From Phycisphaerales bacterium (lineage in GTDB: Bacteria > Planctomycetota > Phycisphaerae > Phycisphaerales > SM1A02), in NCBI GenBank assembly GCA_029260575.1, contig JAJDDB010000035.1, forward strand, positions 62,001 through 126,000: 64,000 nucleotides of DNA. The letters run 5' to 3'. The notes under the pieces were generated by a model. The model was not told the DNA's origin, made no database searches, and worked only from the letters and a program-made list of their open reading frames with translations. Every line of letters begins with the position of its first letter. Positions within the stretch are counted from its first letter, which is position 1. Positions 53,816 through 63,273 of the stretch are shown one piece after another. A program made the position numbers and the translations under genes.

Positions 53816-55312
53816 TCACTCAGCATTTTCCATTGCGGGTACTGTTTGGTTCATTGCGAGATCAAGCAGATTCTCTGGTAGCGGCGGCAGGCTGGCGGCG
53901 TTTCGCCAGCGATTCTGTCGTGCGAGTTCCTCTGCAAACTGCGACGGTTTGATCTGAATGGTCGTTGCATCGCCCTGACAGATCGTGATCCTGCCTGTGG
54001 ATCCTGAATCTGTGTTCATCGGCGGCGGCCAGATGACAAATAGCCAGAGCTTTTGATCTGCGCTGCGTACATCAATGCCGTGGTACGTGAAAATGATGTC
54101 GCCAAAGCGGTGCGCGACCAGTTCGTCTGGCTGAGCAGCGTTCAAGCGATCAACAACTTCGCGCTGCTCGACGGGTGTGAGCAGTGCAAATTGCTCAAGG
54201 GTTTTGTCTTCGATTAGTATCGTTGATTCCGGCGTGACGATGGAAAAGATGTTGACGCCCAGCCCGGCGTCGACGACGAGTTCCAGAGCATGCCTGGGCG
54301 TTCGGCCTGCGTGTTCAGTCGCATAATTCTGGAGCCCGCCAGCAACAATCGGCGCGCGCATCGGCCCGGTCATGTTCAGCTCCATTGCGTTCATCTGTCC
54401 GCTGCTGAACGAAAGACCCATCATCAGAAAACCAAGTACCATCGCGCCGCCGATGGCAACGCCCCAGCTCAGCACCGCACCGGTGATCACAGCAAACGAT
54501 GCTTTGCCACCTGAGCAACGATGTGCAGTCTTGACCATCAGTATCGCACTGACCATCCACCAGATTTTGCCCGCGAGTTGTGTGCAGTCACCGCAGGGAA
54601 TTGCAGATAGCGCGTTAGCTGGGGAACTGTAATAAATGCAGTGGGCAGTGCGGCGCATTGGTTCGCTGGCAGCACCGACGCTTGAAAGCAGGAGATGCGT
54701 CAGCCACATCCACACAACTGGCACGCCGGCTAAGAGAAAGATCGCCAGCGGCAACTGCCACCATGTTTGTTGAAACGCCAATGCCGTCAAACCGCCCATG
54801 CCCTGCACGTTCTGTCCAATGAGCCAGACTGCAACGAGAGCAATCGTCATTGGAATGCCGGTGCCGACAATCTGAAAGATGAGGTTAGTCAGGAACATGA
54901 ACAGCCAGGCGCCGGCTGCGGGTTGATCGCGGGACACGGATCGGATCAGATTGTCCGGCTTGGTCATGGCATAACCGATGGTGTGAAACCATGCCTTGGC
55001 CGTACCGGTGCGGTGCCGATCAAACCATGGCATCCGATCGACCTGCGTTGCAGCGTCGTCGACGCCTACTGCCGGCCGAAGCACCATCTCGTCCATGTCA
55101 ATGTCGCGTTGACAGTTCACACAGGTGAACTGTCGCGGCTCAATGTGGCCGGTGCTGTCGATGCCATAATACACCTGATCGCAGTGCTGGCAGCAGAAGC
55201 GTACGCTGTTGGGCACGAATACGTATTCACTGGGCGCAAAGTCGGTGCCGCATTCCGGGCACTGTCGCGTGCGAATATTCCACAGCGGATAATCACAATT
55301 CCTGCAGCGCAT
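53816..55312 (-). CDS. Zinc-ribbon, YIP1-like membrane protein (paralogue A)
   Basis: The 498-residue protein has the same plan as its downstream paralogue: ribbons CRNCDYPLWNIRTRQCPECG, CCQHCDQVYYGI and CVNCQRDIDMDE, then about five membrane segments, then a soluble C-terminal domain with DELVAHRFGDIIFTYHGIDV and KLWLFVIWPP. The FxYHGID...LWLxV block is shared by both and is not known to me. The gene lies 28 bases after ilvE, so it is likely in the same transcript. The ribbon and membrane region may recruit partners to the membrane, which is inference. Confidence 0.8.
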   Translation of the reverse strand: MRCRNCDYPLWNIRTRQCPECGTDFAPSEYVFVPNSVRFCCQHCDQVYYGIDSTGHIEPRQFTCVNCQRDIDMDEMVLRPAVGVDDAATQVDRMPWFDRHRTGTAKAWFHTIGYAMTKPDNLIRSVSRDQPAAGAWLFMFLTNLIFQIVGTGIPMTIALVAVWLIGQNVQGMGGLTALAFQQTWWQLPLAIFLLAGVPVVWMWLTHLLLSSVGAASEPMRRTAHCIYYSSPANALSAIPCGDCTQLAGKIWWMVSAILMVKTAHRCSGGKASFAVITGAVLSWGVAIGGAMVLGFLMMGLSFSSGQMNAMELNMTGPMRAPIVAGGLQNYATEHAGRTPRHALELVVDAGLGVNIFSIVTPESTILIEDKTLEQFALLTPVEQREVVDRLNAAQPDELVAHRFGDIIFTYHGIDVRSADQKLWLFVIWPPPMNTDSGSTGRITICQGDATTIQIKPSQFAEELARQNRWRNAASLPPLPENLLDLAMNQTVPAMENAE

Positions 55313-55340
55313 GGCGTTTCGTCAGCCTCCGGAAATGTGA

Positions 55341-56216
55341 TTAGTTTTCAGGTGCATTTTCTTGCACGCACGCGCGAAACGTCTCGGTAAGCTGCGCAGT
55401 GATCGGCCCGACGGTTCCGGTGCCGATGGTGTGCTCGTCAATCCGGCTGACGCCGATGACTTCTGCCGCAGTTCCGGTCAGAAAAACTTCGTCTGCGTTC
55501 AGCACGTCATCCAGCGACATAGTCTGCTCGCGCACGGGGAGTTTCACAGCCGGCGCGAGTTCATCGATGACGAACTGACGGGTGATGCCATGCAGAATCC
55601 CTGCAGATGCAGGCGGCGTGATGAGTGCGCCGCTGACGATTGCAAAAATGTTGTCGCCGGTACATTCTGCAACTTCATCGTCGGTATTGAGCATGATTGC
55701 TTCGAGCACGCCGGCATCGATCGCTTCGATCTTTGCAAGAATGTTGTTGAGATAGTTCAGGCTCTTGATAGCCGGGTCCAGACACACCATCGGCACCCTG
55801 CGGCGCTCGGCGACAATCACATGCATGCCGTTGCGGTACAGCTCATCCGGATACAACGAAATGGAATCGGTAATGATGAACGTGCCGGGCGTCGGACATC
55901 GAAACGGGTGCAGCCCCAGCGTACCGGTGCCGCGGGTAAATACGAGGCGAATGTACCCCTCTCGAAGATCGTTGGCTGCGAGCGTTTCACGAATCGCTTC
56001 TTCAATCTGCTTCTTTGAATAGATCGGCTTCAGTCGAATACGCTCAGCTGACGACCACATGCGATCGAGGTGTGACTGGAGTTTGAACACACGGCCGTTG
56101 TACGCGCGGATTCCCTCGAAACAGCCATCACCATAGAGCAAGCCGTGGTCATACACGGATACTTTCGCATCAGCAGTGTCGACAAGCGCTCCGTCGAGCC
56201 AGATTTTTCCCGGCAT
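55341..56216 (-). CDS. ilvE: Branched-chain amino acid aminotransferase
   Basis: IlvE transfers amino groups between glutamate and the keto acids of leucine, isoleucine and valine, using PLP. The 291-residue product has VYDHGLLYGDGCFEGIRAY at the N terminus, the catalytic Lys 151 in DPAIKSLNYLNNILAK, AIMLNTDDEVAECTGDNIF and FLTGTAAEV. Length and motifs are typical of fold-type IV enzymes. GAGGTG lies seven bases before ATG 56216. It precedes four zinc-ribbon membrane protein genes on the same strand. Confidence 0.95.
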   Translation of the reverse strand: MPGKIWLDGALVDTADAKVSVYDHGLLYGDGCFEGIRAYNGRVFKLQSHLDRMWSSAERIRLKPIYSKKQIEEAIRETLAANDLREGYIRLVFTRGTGTLGLHPFRCPTPGTFIITDSISLYPDELYRNGMHVIVAERRRVPMVCLDPAIKSLNYLNNILAKIEAIDAGVLEAIMLNTDDEVAECTGDNIFAIVSGALITPPASAGILHGITRQFVIDELAPAVKLPVREQTMSLDDVLNADEVFLTGTAAEVIGVSRIDEHTIGTGTVGPITAQLTETFRACVQENAPEN

Positions 56217-56281
56217 TGAATCACCTCGCCCAGTTACATCCCCGTGGGCGAATAGTGTACAGGCAGCGCACCAACGCGTGG

Positions 56282-58126
56282 TTAGGTCTGTGTGGCGAGG
56301 ACATACTGCTCGATTGCTTCAGCAACACCCGCCTGATCGTTCGATGCGACCGTCGCATCAGCGAGATGTCGAACCTGCTCGCATGCATTGGCAACCGCCA
56401 CGCCGAACCCTGCCCATTCGATCATGCCCGCATCGTTTACCGCATCACCGATGGCCATGACCTGCGTTCGCTGGGCCCCCACTCGTGCTGCGACGCGCTG
56501 CAGCGCAATACTCTTGTCCGCAAGCGGGTGCAGAATCTGCACGCGCGTCGGCTGCAGGCAATACAGCGCGACCCGGCGCGTCATCCAGTATTGCTGTTTC
56601 AGGACGGGCAGCGCACGTTCAAGCTGCTCCGGTTCGCCATACAAACTCAAGCGCGACACGGGATGCTGCAGATGCGAATCGATCGGTCCGATGTCGTCCG
56701 GCGGGATCGCGATGTTCGATCGCCGCAGCAGCGCATCATCAACACGGTCCGTATACCAGGCATCGAGCACTTCGATGCCGATGTGCAGGGCCGGTTCGAC
56801 GGTACGTGCAAGATTGATGATGTCATGCACAAGCGAACCGTCGAGCGCTTCGTGATATTGCGGCTTGGAAGCGACGGGGTTCCAGATGAGCGCGCCGTGA
56901 AACGCAATGACCGGCGCGGTGATTCTGATTGCGTCGATCACCGGTTGCAAGGCCTGCGGCGGCCGGCCGCTTGCCAATACGACGACGCAACCAGCCTCCT
57001 GAGCCCGCTGACATGCTTGCACAACGCGTTCGTCCAGTGAGAAATCGCTGCGCAGCAGTGCCCCTTCGACATCACAGGCAAGCAGGCGCACCCGCTCGGG
57101 TGGCGCTGCGACCTGAACAAGTGCTGGCGAATGCTGATTCGAGTTCGTTGTGCTGGTTACAGCAGTTGCGCGCACGGCAACAGTTGCGGCGCTGTTTGAG
57201 CCGGTTCCGAGCAGCGATTCAATAGCTGATTCGATCTGGCCGAACACGAATGAGAATTCGTACTCAAGCGCCTTGCGTGGGACAACTCGCTGACTTGCGC
57301 TGATGTATTTTGCGAATTCACCGAGTGCAATGCGCAGCACCGGCTTGGGAACAGCAAACCACCACGGCCGTCCGAGCGTTGCGCCGATTTCCCGAGCGAG
57401 TTCCCAGTTGGTTACGGGATTCGGCGCTGTCATGTTGAGCGGGCCGGTGATACCTGGATTGCTCAATGCCATATGCACCAGTTCCATCCAGTCGCGCCAG
57501 TGAATCCATGCCATCCAGTACCGTCGAAAACCGACCGGCCCACCTGCAAGAAACTTGAATGGCGTCAACATTTTCCGCAGCGCTCCACCTGCCGAATCCA
57601 GAACGACACCAGTGCGCAGCAGTACCACGCGAGTTCCTTCAGATTCCGCAAGTAACGCCTGCTCTTCCCATCGGGCGCAAAGATCAGCGAGAAAATCCGT
57701 GCCGGCTGGATGTGTTTCATCAACAAACTGTTCGCCGGTGTCGCCGTAGTAGCCGACCGCTGAGGCATTCATCAATACTTTGGGGCGCGACTGCGCTTCT
57801 TCAAGTGCATTGACCACCTGATGCGTGCTGTCCATGCGGCTGTTGACGATCGTTTTCTTGTACTGCCTGGTCCAGCGTTTGTCCCCGATACCGGCACCCG
57901 CAAGATTAATGACCGCATCACATCCGCTGACGTGTTGCTGCCACGGCCCGGGGATGGCGGGATTACCCTGGACGACTTCAACGTTGGGATTGACATCGGC
58001 AGCGAACAATGCTGCTGCCTTGTCACGATTGCGCGAGAGCACCACCAGGCGATCACCGCGCGCCAGACGATCGACGACGAGTCGCCTCCCGAGCAGTCCC
58101 GTAGCACCGGTTATGAATATCTTCAT
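56282..58126 (-). CDS. Fusion of TIGR01777-type epimerase and Cof-type HAD hydrolase
   Basis: Residues 1-300 are an NAD(P)-binding epimerase-like protein of the TIGR01777 (YfcH/SulA) group: ITGATGLLGRRLV, INLAGAGIGDKRWT, NASAVGYYGDTGEQFVDE, WIHWRDWMELV. After a linker (about 305-345) comes a Cof-type HAD domain: LLACDVEGALL (Asp 352), VLASGRPPQAL, ADKSIALQRVA and GDAVNDAGMIEWAG. The second acidic residue of the HAD DxD motif is Glu 354, not Asp, which may alter or abolish phosphatase activity. The two activities are usually encoded by separate genes. It lies 65 bases upstream of ilvE on the same strand. Confidence 0.9.
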   Translation of the reverse strand: MKIFITGATGLLGRRLVVDRLARGDRLVVLSRNRDKAAALFAADVNPNVEVVQGNPAIPGPWQQHVSGCDAVINLAGAGIGDKRWTRQYKKTIVNSRMDSTHQVVNALEEAQSRPKVLMNASAVGYYGDTGEQFVDETHPAGTDFLADLCARWEEQALLAESEGTRVVLLRTGVVLDSAGGALRKMLTPFKFLAGGPVGFRRYWMAWIHWRDWMELVHMALSNPGITGPLNMTAPNPVTNWELAREIGATLGRPWWFAVPKPVLRIALGEFAKYISASQRVVPRKALEYEFSFVFGQIESAIESLLGTGSNSAATVAVRATAVTSTTNSNQHSPALVQVAAPPERVRLLACDVEGALLRSDFSLDERVVQACQRAQEAGCVVVLASGRPPQALQPVIDAIRITAPVIAFHGALIWNPVASKPQYHEALDGSLVHDIINLARTVEPALHIGIEVLDAWYTDRVDDALLRRSNIAIPPDDIGPIDSHLQHPVSRLSLYGEPEQLERALPVLKQQYWMTRRVALYCLQPTRVQILHPLADKSIALQRVAARVGAQRTQVMAIGDAVNDAGMIEWAGFGVAVANACEQVRHLADATVASNDQAGVAEAIEQYVLATQT

Positions 58127-58207
58127 CTGCGTGGCGAGTCCGATTCGCGCTGCGTGTTCCCCCGCTGCGTCGGGACACAGCGTATGGGCAAACGAACCGG
58201 CCGGCCA

Positions 58208-58921
58208 TCATGCGGCAGCAGCAACCGCCCTGCGGAGTATGTCGTCGAGCATTGTTTCGGTGAGCCGGCCTGTAAACGTATTCTGCTGGGAGACGTGATA
58301 GCACCCCAGGACCGAGCAACCGTCCAGTTGCACTTCACTGCTATGACCAAACTTCGGCCGCGGCCTGGGAATGGCGCATCCGTTTGCCGCAAGCGCTTTC
58401 ATTGTTGCCGTCCAGGCAATGCCGCCGAGGCATATGACCACAGGCGGCTGTATCATCGCCAACTCCTTCTCAAGATAGCCTGCACAATTCGCCAGTTGGC
58501 CGGCTGTCGGCTTGTTGCCCGGCGGGGCGCAGCGCTGTGCCGCTGTGATGTACACATTGTGCAACGTCAATCCGTCACCGCGATCCGTTGCATGCGGCTG
58601 ACTCGCAAGGCCAACCCGGTGCAGCGCTGCATACAGAAAGTCGCCCGAGCGGTCGCCGGTAAACATTCGGCCGGTCCGATTGGCGCCGTGCGCGCCGGGC
58701 GCGAGGCCGACGATCAGAATCCGCGCACTCGGATCGCCGAACGCAGGTACTGGCTTGCCCCAATAGTCAAAATTGGCATAGGCCTTGCGTTTGTCGCGAG
58801 CGATGGCAGCACAATAGTCGCGCAGCTCAGGACACCGGTTGCAGCGCACGATGGTGCTATTGAGCTGTTCAAGCGCATGGGCTGGCGTCGAATTAGCGAT
58901 GCGTTTCGGCGGAGCTGCCAT
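58208..58921 (-). CDS. Uracil-DNA glycosylase, family 5 (UdgB-type)
   Basis: This enzyme removes uracil and related deaminated bases from DNA. The 237-residue product has [18 protein letters not shown], the family 5 motif A in which Ala replaces the catalytic acid of other families, and [15 protein letters not shown] as motif B. Four Cys suited to an iron-sulfur cluster are seen (CNRC near residues 37-40, QRC and NC later). ATG 58921 overlaps the end of the upstream gene by 29 bases; an extension to 58951 is possible. It is read with the 248-residue gene. Confidence 0.88.
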   Translation of the reverse strand: MAAPPKRIANSTPAHALEQLNSTIVRCNRCPELRDYCAAIARDKRKAYANFDYWGKPVPAFGDPSARILIVGLAPGAHGANRTGRMFTGDRSGDFLYAALHRVGLASQPHATDRGDGLTLHNVYITAAQRCAPPGNKPTAGQLANCAGYLEKELAMIQPPVVICLGGIAWTATMKALAANGCAIPRPRPKFGHSSEVQLDGCSVLGCYHVSQQNTFTGRLTETMLDDILRRAVAAAA

Positions 58922-59639
58922 GAGCAGAGGATATCGCAGTGTCCGCAGCAAGCGGCGTAAGGCTCATTCCGCCGGCCGCATCGACGATCAGTTCGTACGT
59001 CTGCCCGGTACGGACGCGCTTGTAGACGGCTTCACCCTGTGCGACGCGTACATGCATTGCAGCTGCGAGGGCGGGGTCCGACGCGATCTTCCAGAACTGC
59101 GACCAAAGCTGCTGCTCGAAACGCCCGGAATCACTGGCGACATACGCAGGCGGAATCCCACCCGGCGTGTCGATCATCGGCCCGTGCGAGGGTGCTAGCT
59201 GATCGGTGTAAATTCGGCGCAGAAGCACAAGCGTTCGCCCGGTCAGCGGCATCCCATGCGCGACATCGTCATGAGTAAACTTCACCGTCCAGGCGTCGAT
59301 GTATACAACCTCGCCCGGCAGAGTCATGGATTGGCGGGCAAGCTCTGATCCGGATTCATCCAACTCAATGAATTCCAATGCGGTGTCCACGACCTTCCCG
59401 GACAGGTCCAGCGTCTGCTTGCCGATGCGCAGATGCGCAGAGCGTCTTGATGCGCTGAGCCGTTCGATCATCTTTTCACGGGTTTCGATGCGCTGCTGCA
59501 TCTCCTGGTTAATGCGGGTCAATTCGTCGTTGGCAGCCTGCAATTCATGCTCGGTGAACGCGCGCAGTGTGAGCACAGCCACGAGTACCAGTGCGCCGCA
59601 GACGATGACCGAACGAACAAGGGGAATCAGCAGTTTCAT
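58893..59639 (-). CDS. Membrane-anchored protein with coiled coil, unknown function
   Basis: The 248-residue protein has one N-terminal membrane segment ([19 protein letters not shown]), a coiled-coil stretch (about residues 32-66, with [20 protein letters not shown]) and a beta-rich domain ([31 protein letters not shown]). It is likely anchored with the domain outside the cytoplasm. No family recognised. It overlaps the start of the glycosylase gene, implying one transcript, though the two have no clear functional link. The divergent gene starts 121 bases away. Confidence 0.72.
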   Translation of the reverse strand: MKLLIPLVRSVIVCGALVLVAVLTLRAFTEHELQAANDELTRINQEMQQRIETREKMIERLSASRRSAHLRIGKQTLDLSGKVVDTALEFIELDESGSELARQSMTLPGEVVYIDAWTVKFTHDDVAHGMPLTGRTLVLLRRIYTDQLAPSHGPMIDTPGGIPPAYVASDSGRFEQQLWSQFWKIASDPALAAAMHVRVAQGEAVYKRVRTGQTYELIVDAAGGMSLTPLAADTAISSAHGSSAETHR

Positions 59640-59760
59640 ACATTGACCATACGAAAGGACACGAGCATCGCCTGCCGGGTTCCCGCGTGGCAGAACAAAT
59701 CAGTCCACTCGTGATCGACATTCATGCAGCGGTTCCGCCAATCGACCGATAACACCGGGT

Positions 59761-62571
59761 ATGTATCGGCCATTGAAGCTGCCCAAATCGAGGCATCGGC
59801 GATTGTTGCGCGTCTGCATGACGTGTGCTGTCGTTTTCGTAATGCTGCACGCAGCTCCTGGACAGATGCCGGCGTCCCAGCCTGATCCAGCGCAGCCTGA
59901 CACACTGCCGCAACTGCTCATCAGCCAGGAATCAGAGTTACCAGAGAAACCGTGGAATCTTCAGGTGCCCAGCACTCTGCAGCGGATCGTGCGGCGGTTC
60001 ACCTTCGAGGAAGCAGAAATTCGACCGCTGGCGATGCCCATCAATTTCTACCGCTACATCGCGCCGGAACAGGGTTTTCCCCCGTTCGGGACGATGCAGC
60101 CGACCGCCGAGCACGCACACAACGGCAACTGGTCGTTCGGTTTCGAACTGGATGGAGGGTCGATGGCAGCCCGCATTCCCACGGGTGTGATTCCCGCTGT
60201 TGCAACCGGGCGGTACATCATTACCGCGCAGGTTCGAACCGAAAATGTACAGCACGGCCGGGCCAGCATCGCTGCGTGGCTGCATAATGCCGGCGGCGCG
60301 ATCGTGCCGGAAACACGCGTCGAAAGCAGACCTGTTCAAACCAACGGCACGTGGCAGCAAGTTGCAATCGAACTCGACGCAGAACACGAATCCATCAGCG
60401 ACCTTGTGTTTGAACTTCGATTGACACAGCCGAGCCAACAGCCAGGCGGGGGCAACGCCCTTGCTCCCGATGCCCGGGATGTCACCGGGCGTGCGTGGTT
60501 TGATGATGTCACAGTTTGGCACGCGCCCTCGATCGAACTGACAACGCAGCATGTGAACAACATCATCGCGCCCGGAGAGCAGCCCAGACTGCAATTTCAC
60601 ATTCGCGATCTTGCCAGTGAGCCGTTGCGCGCGAATCTGGACGTCTTTGATGTTGATGGCACGAATGTCTACCGATCAGTCTTTGATCGAACGGGTGACT
60701 TCGGCATTCCGCGTGAAGTTCCGCTTCCGCCGCTGCCTGCGGGTTGGTACAGGGCTGTCCTAGATCTGCACGCGAACACAATTCTTGTCGGCAGACAGTG
60801 GGTTGACTTCGTCGTTCTTGCATCTTCTCGTCGTGCGCATCGTCGCAATACCACAGCGCATCGCTTTGCAGTAAAGCTGGATTGGCGTGATGCAGCAACG
60901 AACATTGATGCTGTGCATGCTGTGCAACAGCTTGGAATCGACACGGTTCTTGTACCGATCTGGCCGGCCAGCGAAATTGCGGACACTGCACGTGACCACG
61001 ACGCTGCAATGCTTGAGCTGGCGATTCAGTTGCTGCGAAGCAACCACGAGATCATAATCACACTTGATGAAGTGCCTTCGCAACTTGCTTCGGAGCTTCA
61101 GATTGATCGCGGCCGGATTCTCGATGCGCTTGGTTCAGATTCCAGTTCATGGCGACCCTACCTCGACGAACCGATGCTGAATCTTGGTCTCGAAGCCCGC
61201 CGTTGGAAGATCGGCGGCGTGCAGTACAACCAATTTGCACCGGAGATTCTTGCACAGAAGCTGCAGCGCGCGACTGTATCGCTGGGCGCGTTTGTACCCC
61301 AGCCGCAGTTCATCATCCCCTGGCCGATCCTTCAGGATGGTGATCCGGATGATTCGATTGCGTGCGAGCTGTTGATCCCATCAGCGATTCGACCGGCAGA
61401 ATTGCTGACTGCACTGCAACAAGCCACCGAACGTTCGAAAAGCCCGCTGGCGTATTTCGAGCAACACGGAACAGATTCCTATACACCACGGCAGCGCATT
61501 ATTGATCTTGCACACCGCGCGCTGTTTACCTGGCGTTCGGGCTTGCGCGAATTCGTCATAGACGCTCCGTGGCAAAGCGATGGATCGTTTGCACCGGCGG
61601 CAACGTATGTACTGTGGCGCACACTTGCTGATCAACTCTCGGGCAGGCATTTTGTCGCTGAACTCAACCACCCCGACGTTGCGGAATGCTGGATTGTGCG
61701 TGGCGATTCGGACAACGATGCGGCGCTGATCGTCTGGGCCGATACACGCAATCAAGCGTCATCGGAACTGCAGATGCTGCTCTCCGATGGGCCGGTGACT
61801 GTCATCGACGCATTCGGCAATGTGCAGCGCGTTGATCAGGTCGACGGCCGTCACCACATTCCATTGAGTGAAACGCCGGTGTTTATAGAAGGTATTGATG
61901 CAAACCTGGCGATGTTTCGGGCGGGGTTCGCGCTCGATCCACCATCGATTCCATCTGTGCATCGCTTGCACGAAGTTGCGATGGTGCTGCGCAATCCATG
62001 GGACATCAGCCTCAGCGGCACAATACGGGTGGACTCCAGCGACGACTGGCGCATGAACCCGCGCGTCAGCACGTTTACGATTCGCCCCGGCGGCGAGGTT
62101 CGACTTCCCGTCGATCTTATCTTTGACCGCAACGTGTTAAGCGATGCCAAAGAACTGGAAGCCAAGATTTCACTCCTCTCGGATCGGCATTACGAATTTC
62201 GCATCCGCAGTCAGTTTGCGATAGGTCTGAATGAACTGCACGTGTCAGCACACTGGCAGATTCTGACTCACGAAACTGCTGATGCGGATCTGCTCATTAC
62301 GCAGTATGTCACAAATCGCAGCACGCAGCCGGTAACGATCAGCGCGTTCATGCACGCACCGGGGCTTGCGCCGCGGGTTCGGCCGCTTGGTCGTGTCGAA
62401 GCCGGCGCGACTGCTGTGCAGACGTTTCGAATTCCCGGCGGTGCGGTGTCGCTTGCGGGCAAGAACATTCGCTACGGCGTCAAGGAAGTCGATGGCTCGA
62501 CACGTCTGAATCGTATCCTTGCCATTCCCGATATGCAGCGTTCGGACCGTGCCGAGGCAGTGACACCGTAA
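59761..62571 (+). CDS. Large exported protein with carbohydrate-binding-like and cryptic glycosidase-like parts
   Basis: The 936-residue protein has a signal-type N terminus (LLRVCMTCAVVFVMLHAAPG). Residues about 75-260 form a jelly-roll-like region similar to CBM4/9-type modules (NGNWSFGFELDGGSM, GRYIITAQVRTENVQHG, WFDDVTVW). A central part of about 350 residues alternates strands and helices like a TIM barrel (KLDWRDAATNIDAVHAVQQL, IITLDEVPSQLASEL, FVIDAPWQSDGSF), and the C terminus is beta-rich. I cannot identify catalytic residues with confidence. It may be a degenerate glycoside hydrolase-like surface protein. Monocistronic. Confidence 0.72.
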   Translation: MYRPLKLPKSRHRRLLRVCMTCAVVFVMLHAAPGQMPASQPDPAQPDTLPQLLISQESELPEKPWNLQVPSTLQRIVRRFTFEEAEIRPLAMPINFYRYIAPEQGFPPFGTMQPTAEHAHNGNWSFGFELDGGSMAARIPTGVIPAVATGRYIITAQVRTENVQHGRASIAAWLHNAGGAIVPETRVESRPVQTNGTWQQVAIELDAEHESISDLVFELRLTQPSQQPGGGNALAPDARDVTGRAWFDDVTVWHAPSIELTTQHVNNIIAPGEQPRLQFHIRDLASEPLRANLDVFDVDGTNVYRSVFDRTGDFGIPREVPLPPLPAGWYRAVLDLHANTILVGRQWVDFVVLASSRRAHRRNTTAHRFAVKLDWRDAATNIDAVHAVQQLGIDTVLVPIWPASEIADTARDHDAAMLELAIQLLRSNHEIIITLDEVPSQLASELQIDRGRILDALGSDSSSWRPYLDEPMLNLGLEARRWKIGGVQYNQFAPEILAQKLQRATVSLGAFVPQPQFIIPWPILQDGDPDDSIACELLIPSAIRPAELLTALQQATERSKSPLAYFEQHGTDSYTPRQRIIDLAHRALFTWRSGLREFVIDAPWQSDGSFAPAATYVLWRTLADQLSGRHFVAELNHPDVAECWIVRGDSDNDAALIVWADTRNQASSELQMLLSDGPVTVIDAFGNVQRVDQVDGRHHIPLSETPVFIEGIDANLAMFRAGFALDPPSIPSVHRLHEVAMVLRNPWDISLSGTIRVDSSDDWRMNPRVSTFTIRPGGEVRLPVDLIFDRNVLSDAKELEAKISLLSDRHYEFRIRSQFAIGLNELHVSAHWQILTHETADADLLITQYVTNRSTQPVTISAFMHAPGLAPRVRPLGRVEAGATAVQTFRIPGGAVSLAGKNIRYGVKEVDGSTRLNRILAIPDMQRSDRAEAVTP

Positions 62572-62586
62572 CCGCAGCACCTGCAG

Positions 62587-63210
62587 TCAATATCCGATCC
62601 AGTTCTGCTGCGGCGTCTGGTTGGCGATGCTGACACAGGTCAATTGCGTCACCTTCCACTGGTCGTCGTCCTGGCGCTGGATGCGCAGAATCCATTTCGA
62701 CGGCGTCAAGAAGCTGTTCGTGTCGGTCAGACATCCCAAATGCACGATTGCTGTATCGCTTGATTCGCTGAAGCCATTCAGCATGCGAATGCGGTTGGAA
62801 ACGATCGACTCTGCCGAAACCCGATCAAGACCGGCTCGGACGAATTCAATGCTCAAGCCGGGGTTATTCGGCGAGGCAAGTGATACGGTCGCATCGTCAG
62901 TGAACAGTTGCATTGCGCCGCTGATGTCGTTGGCGACAACTCGCTCAACCAATTCTCTCGTCACGTCCTCGCCGTGTTCAGCCGACGTGGTGATGAGCGT
63001 CCCAAGGGCAAACACAAGCGCCGCCACGGCTAGCGCCGCCCCTGCCAGGCCAAGATTACTCTTCGTGCCGTCGCGCATGCCGAGCCAGCCAAAGATCGCA
63101 GCCATGAGCAGCAGCACGATTGCAACTGGCAGTGGATTCTCCAGCACATAGCGTGTCAGCAGGCCGGATGACGGAGGATCAGGCAATTTCGCAGCGTAAG
63201 TCAGCAGCAT
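62587..63210 (-). CDS. Two-segment membrane protein with NTF2-like C-terminal domain
   Basis: The 207-residue protein has two membrane segments (about residues 28-42 and 54-75: LPVAIVLLLMAAIFGWLG, LAGAALAVAALVFALGTL) and then a domain with LVERVVANDISGAMQLFTDD and WILRIQRQDDDQWKVTQLTC. This resembles SnoaL/NTF2-like cone folds of about 110 residues. The role is not known. It converges on the large exported protein gene (15 bases) and is divergent from the last gene in the window by 63 bases. Confidence 0.7.
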   Translation of the reverse strand: MLLTYAAKLPDPPSSGLLTRYVLENPLPVAIVLLLMAAIFGWLGMRDGTKSNLGLAGAALAVAALVFALGTLITTSAEHGEDVTRELVERVVANDISGAMQLFTDDATVSLASPNNPGLSIEFVRAGLDRVSAESIVSNRIRMLNGFSESSDTAIVHLGCLTDTNSFLTPSKWILRIQRQDDDQWKVTQLTCVSIANQTPQQNWIGY

Positions 63211-63273
63211 TCCGATACACCTAACGCGGAATCAATTCCTTCATTGCCTCACATACCCGGAATCACATGCATC

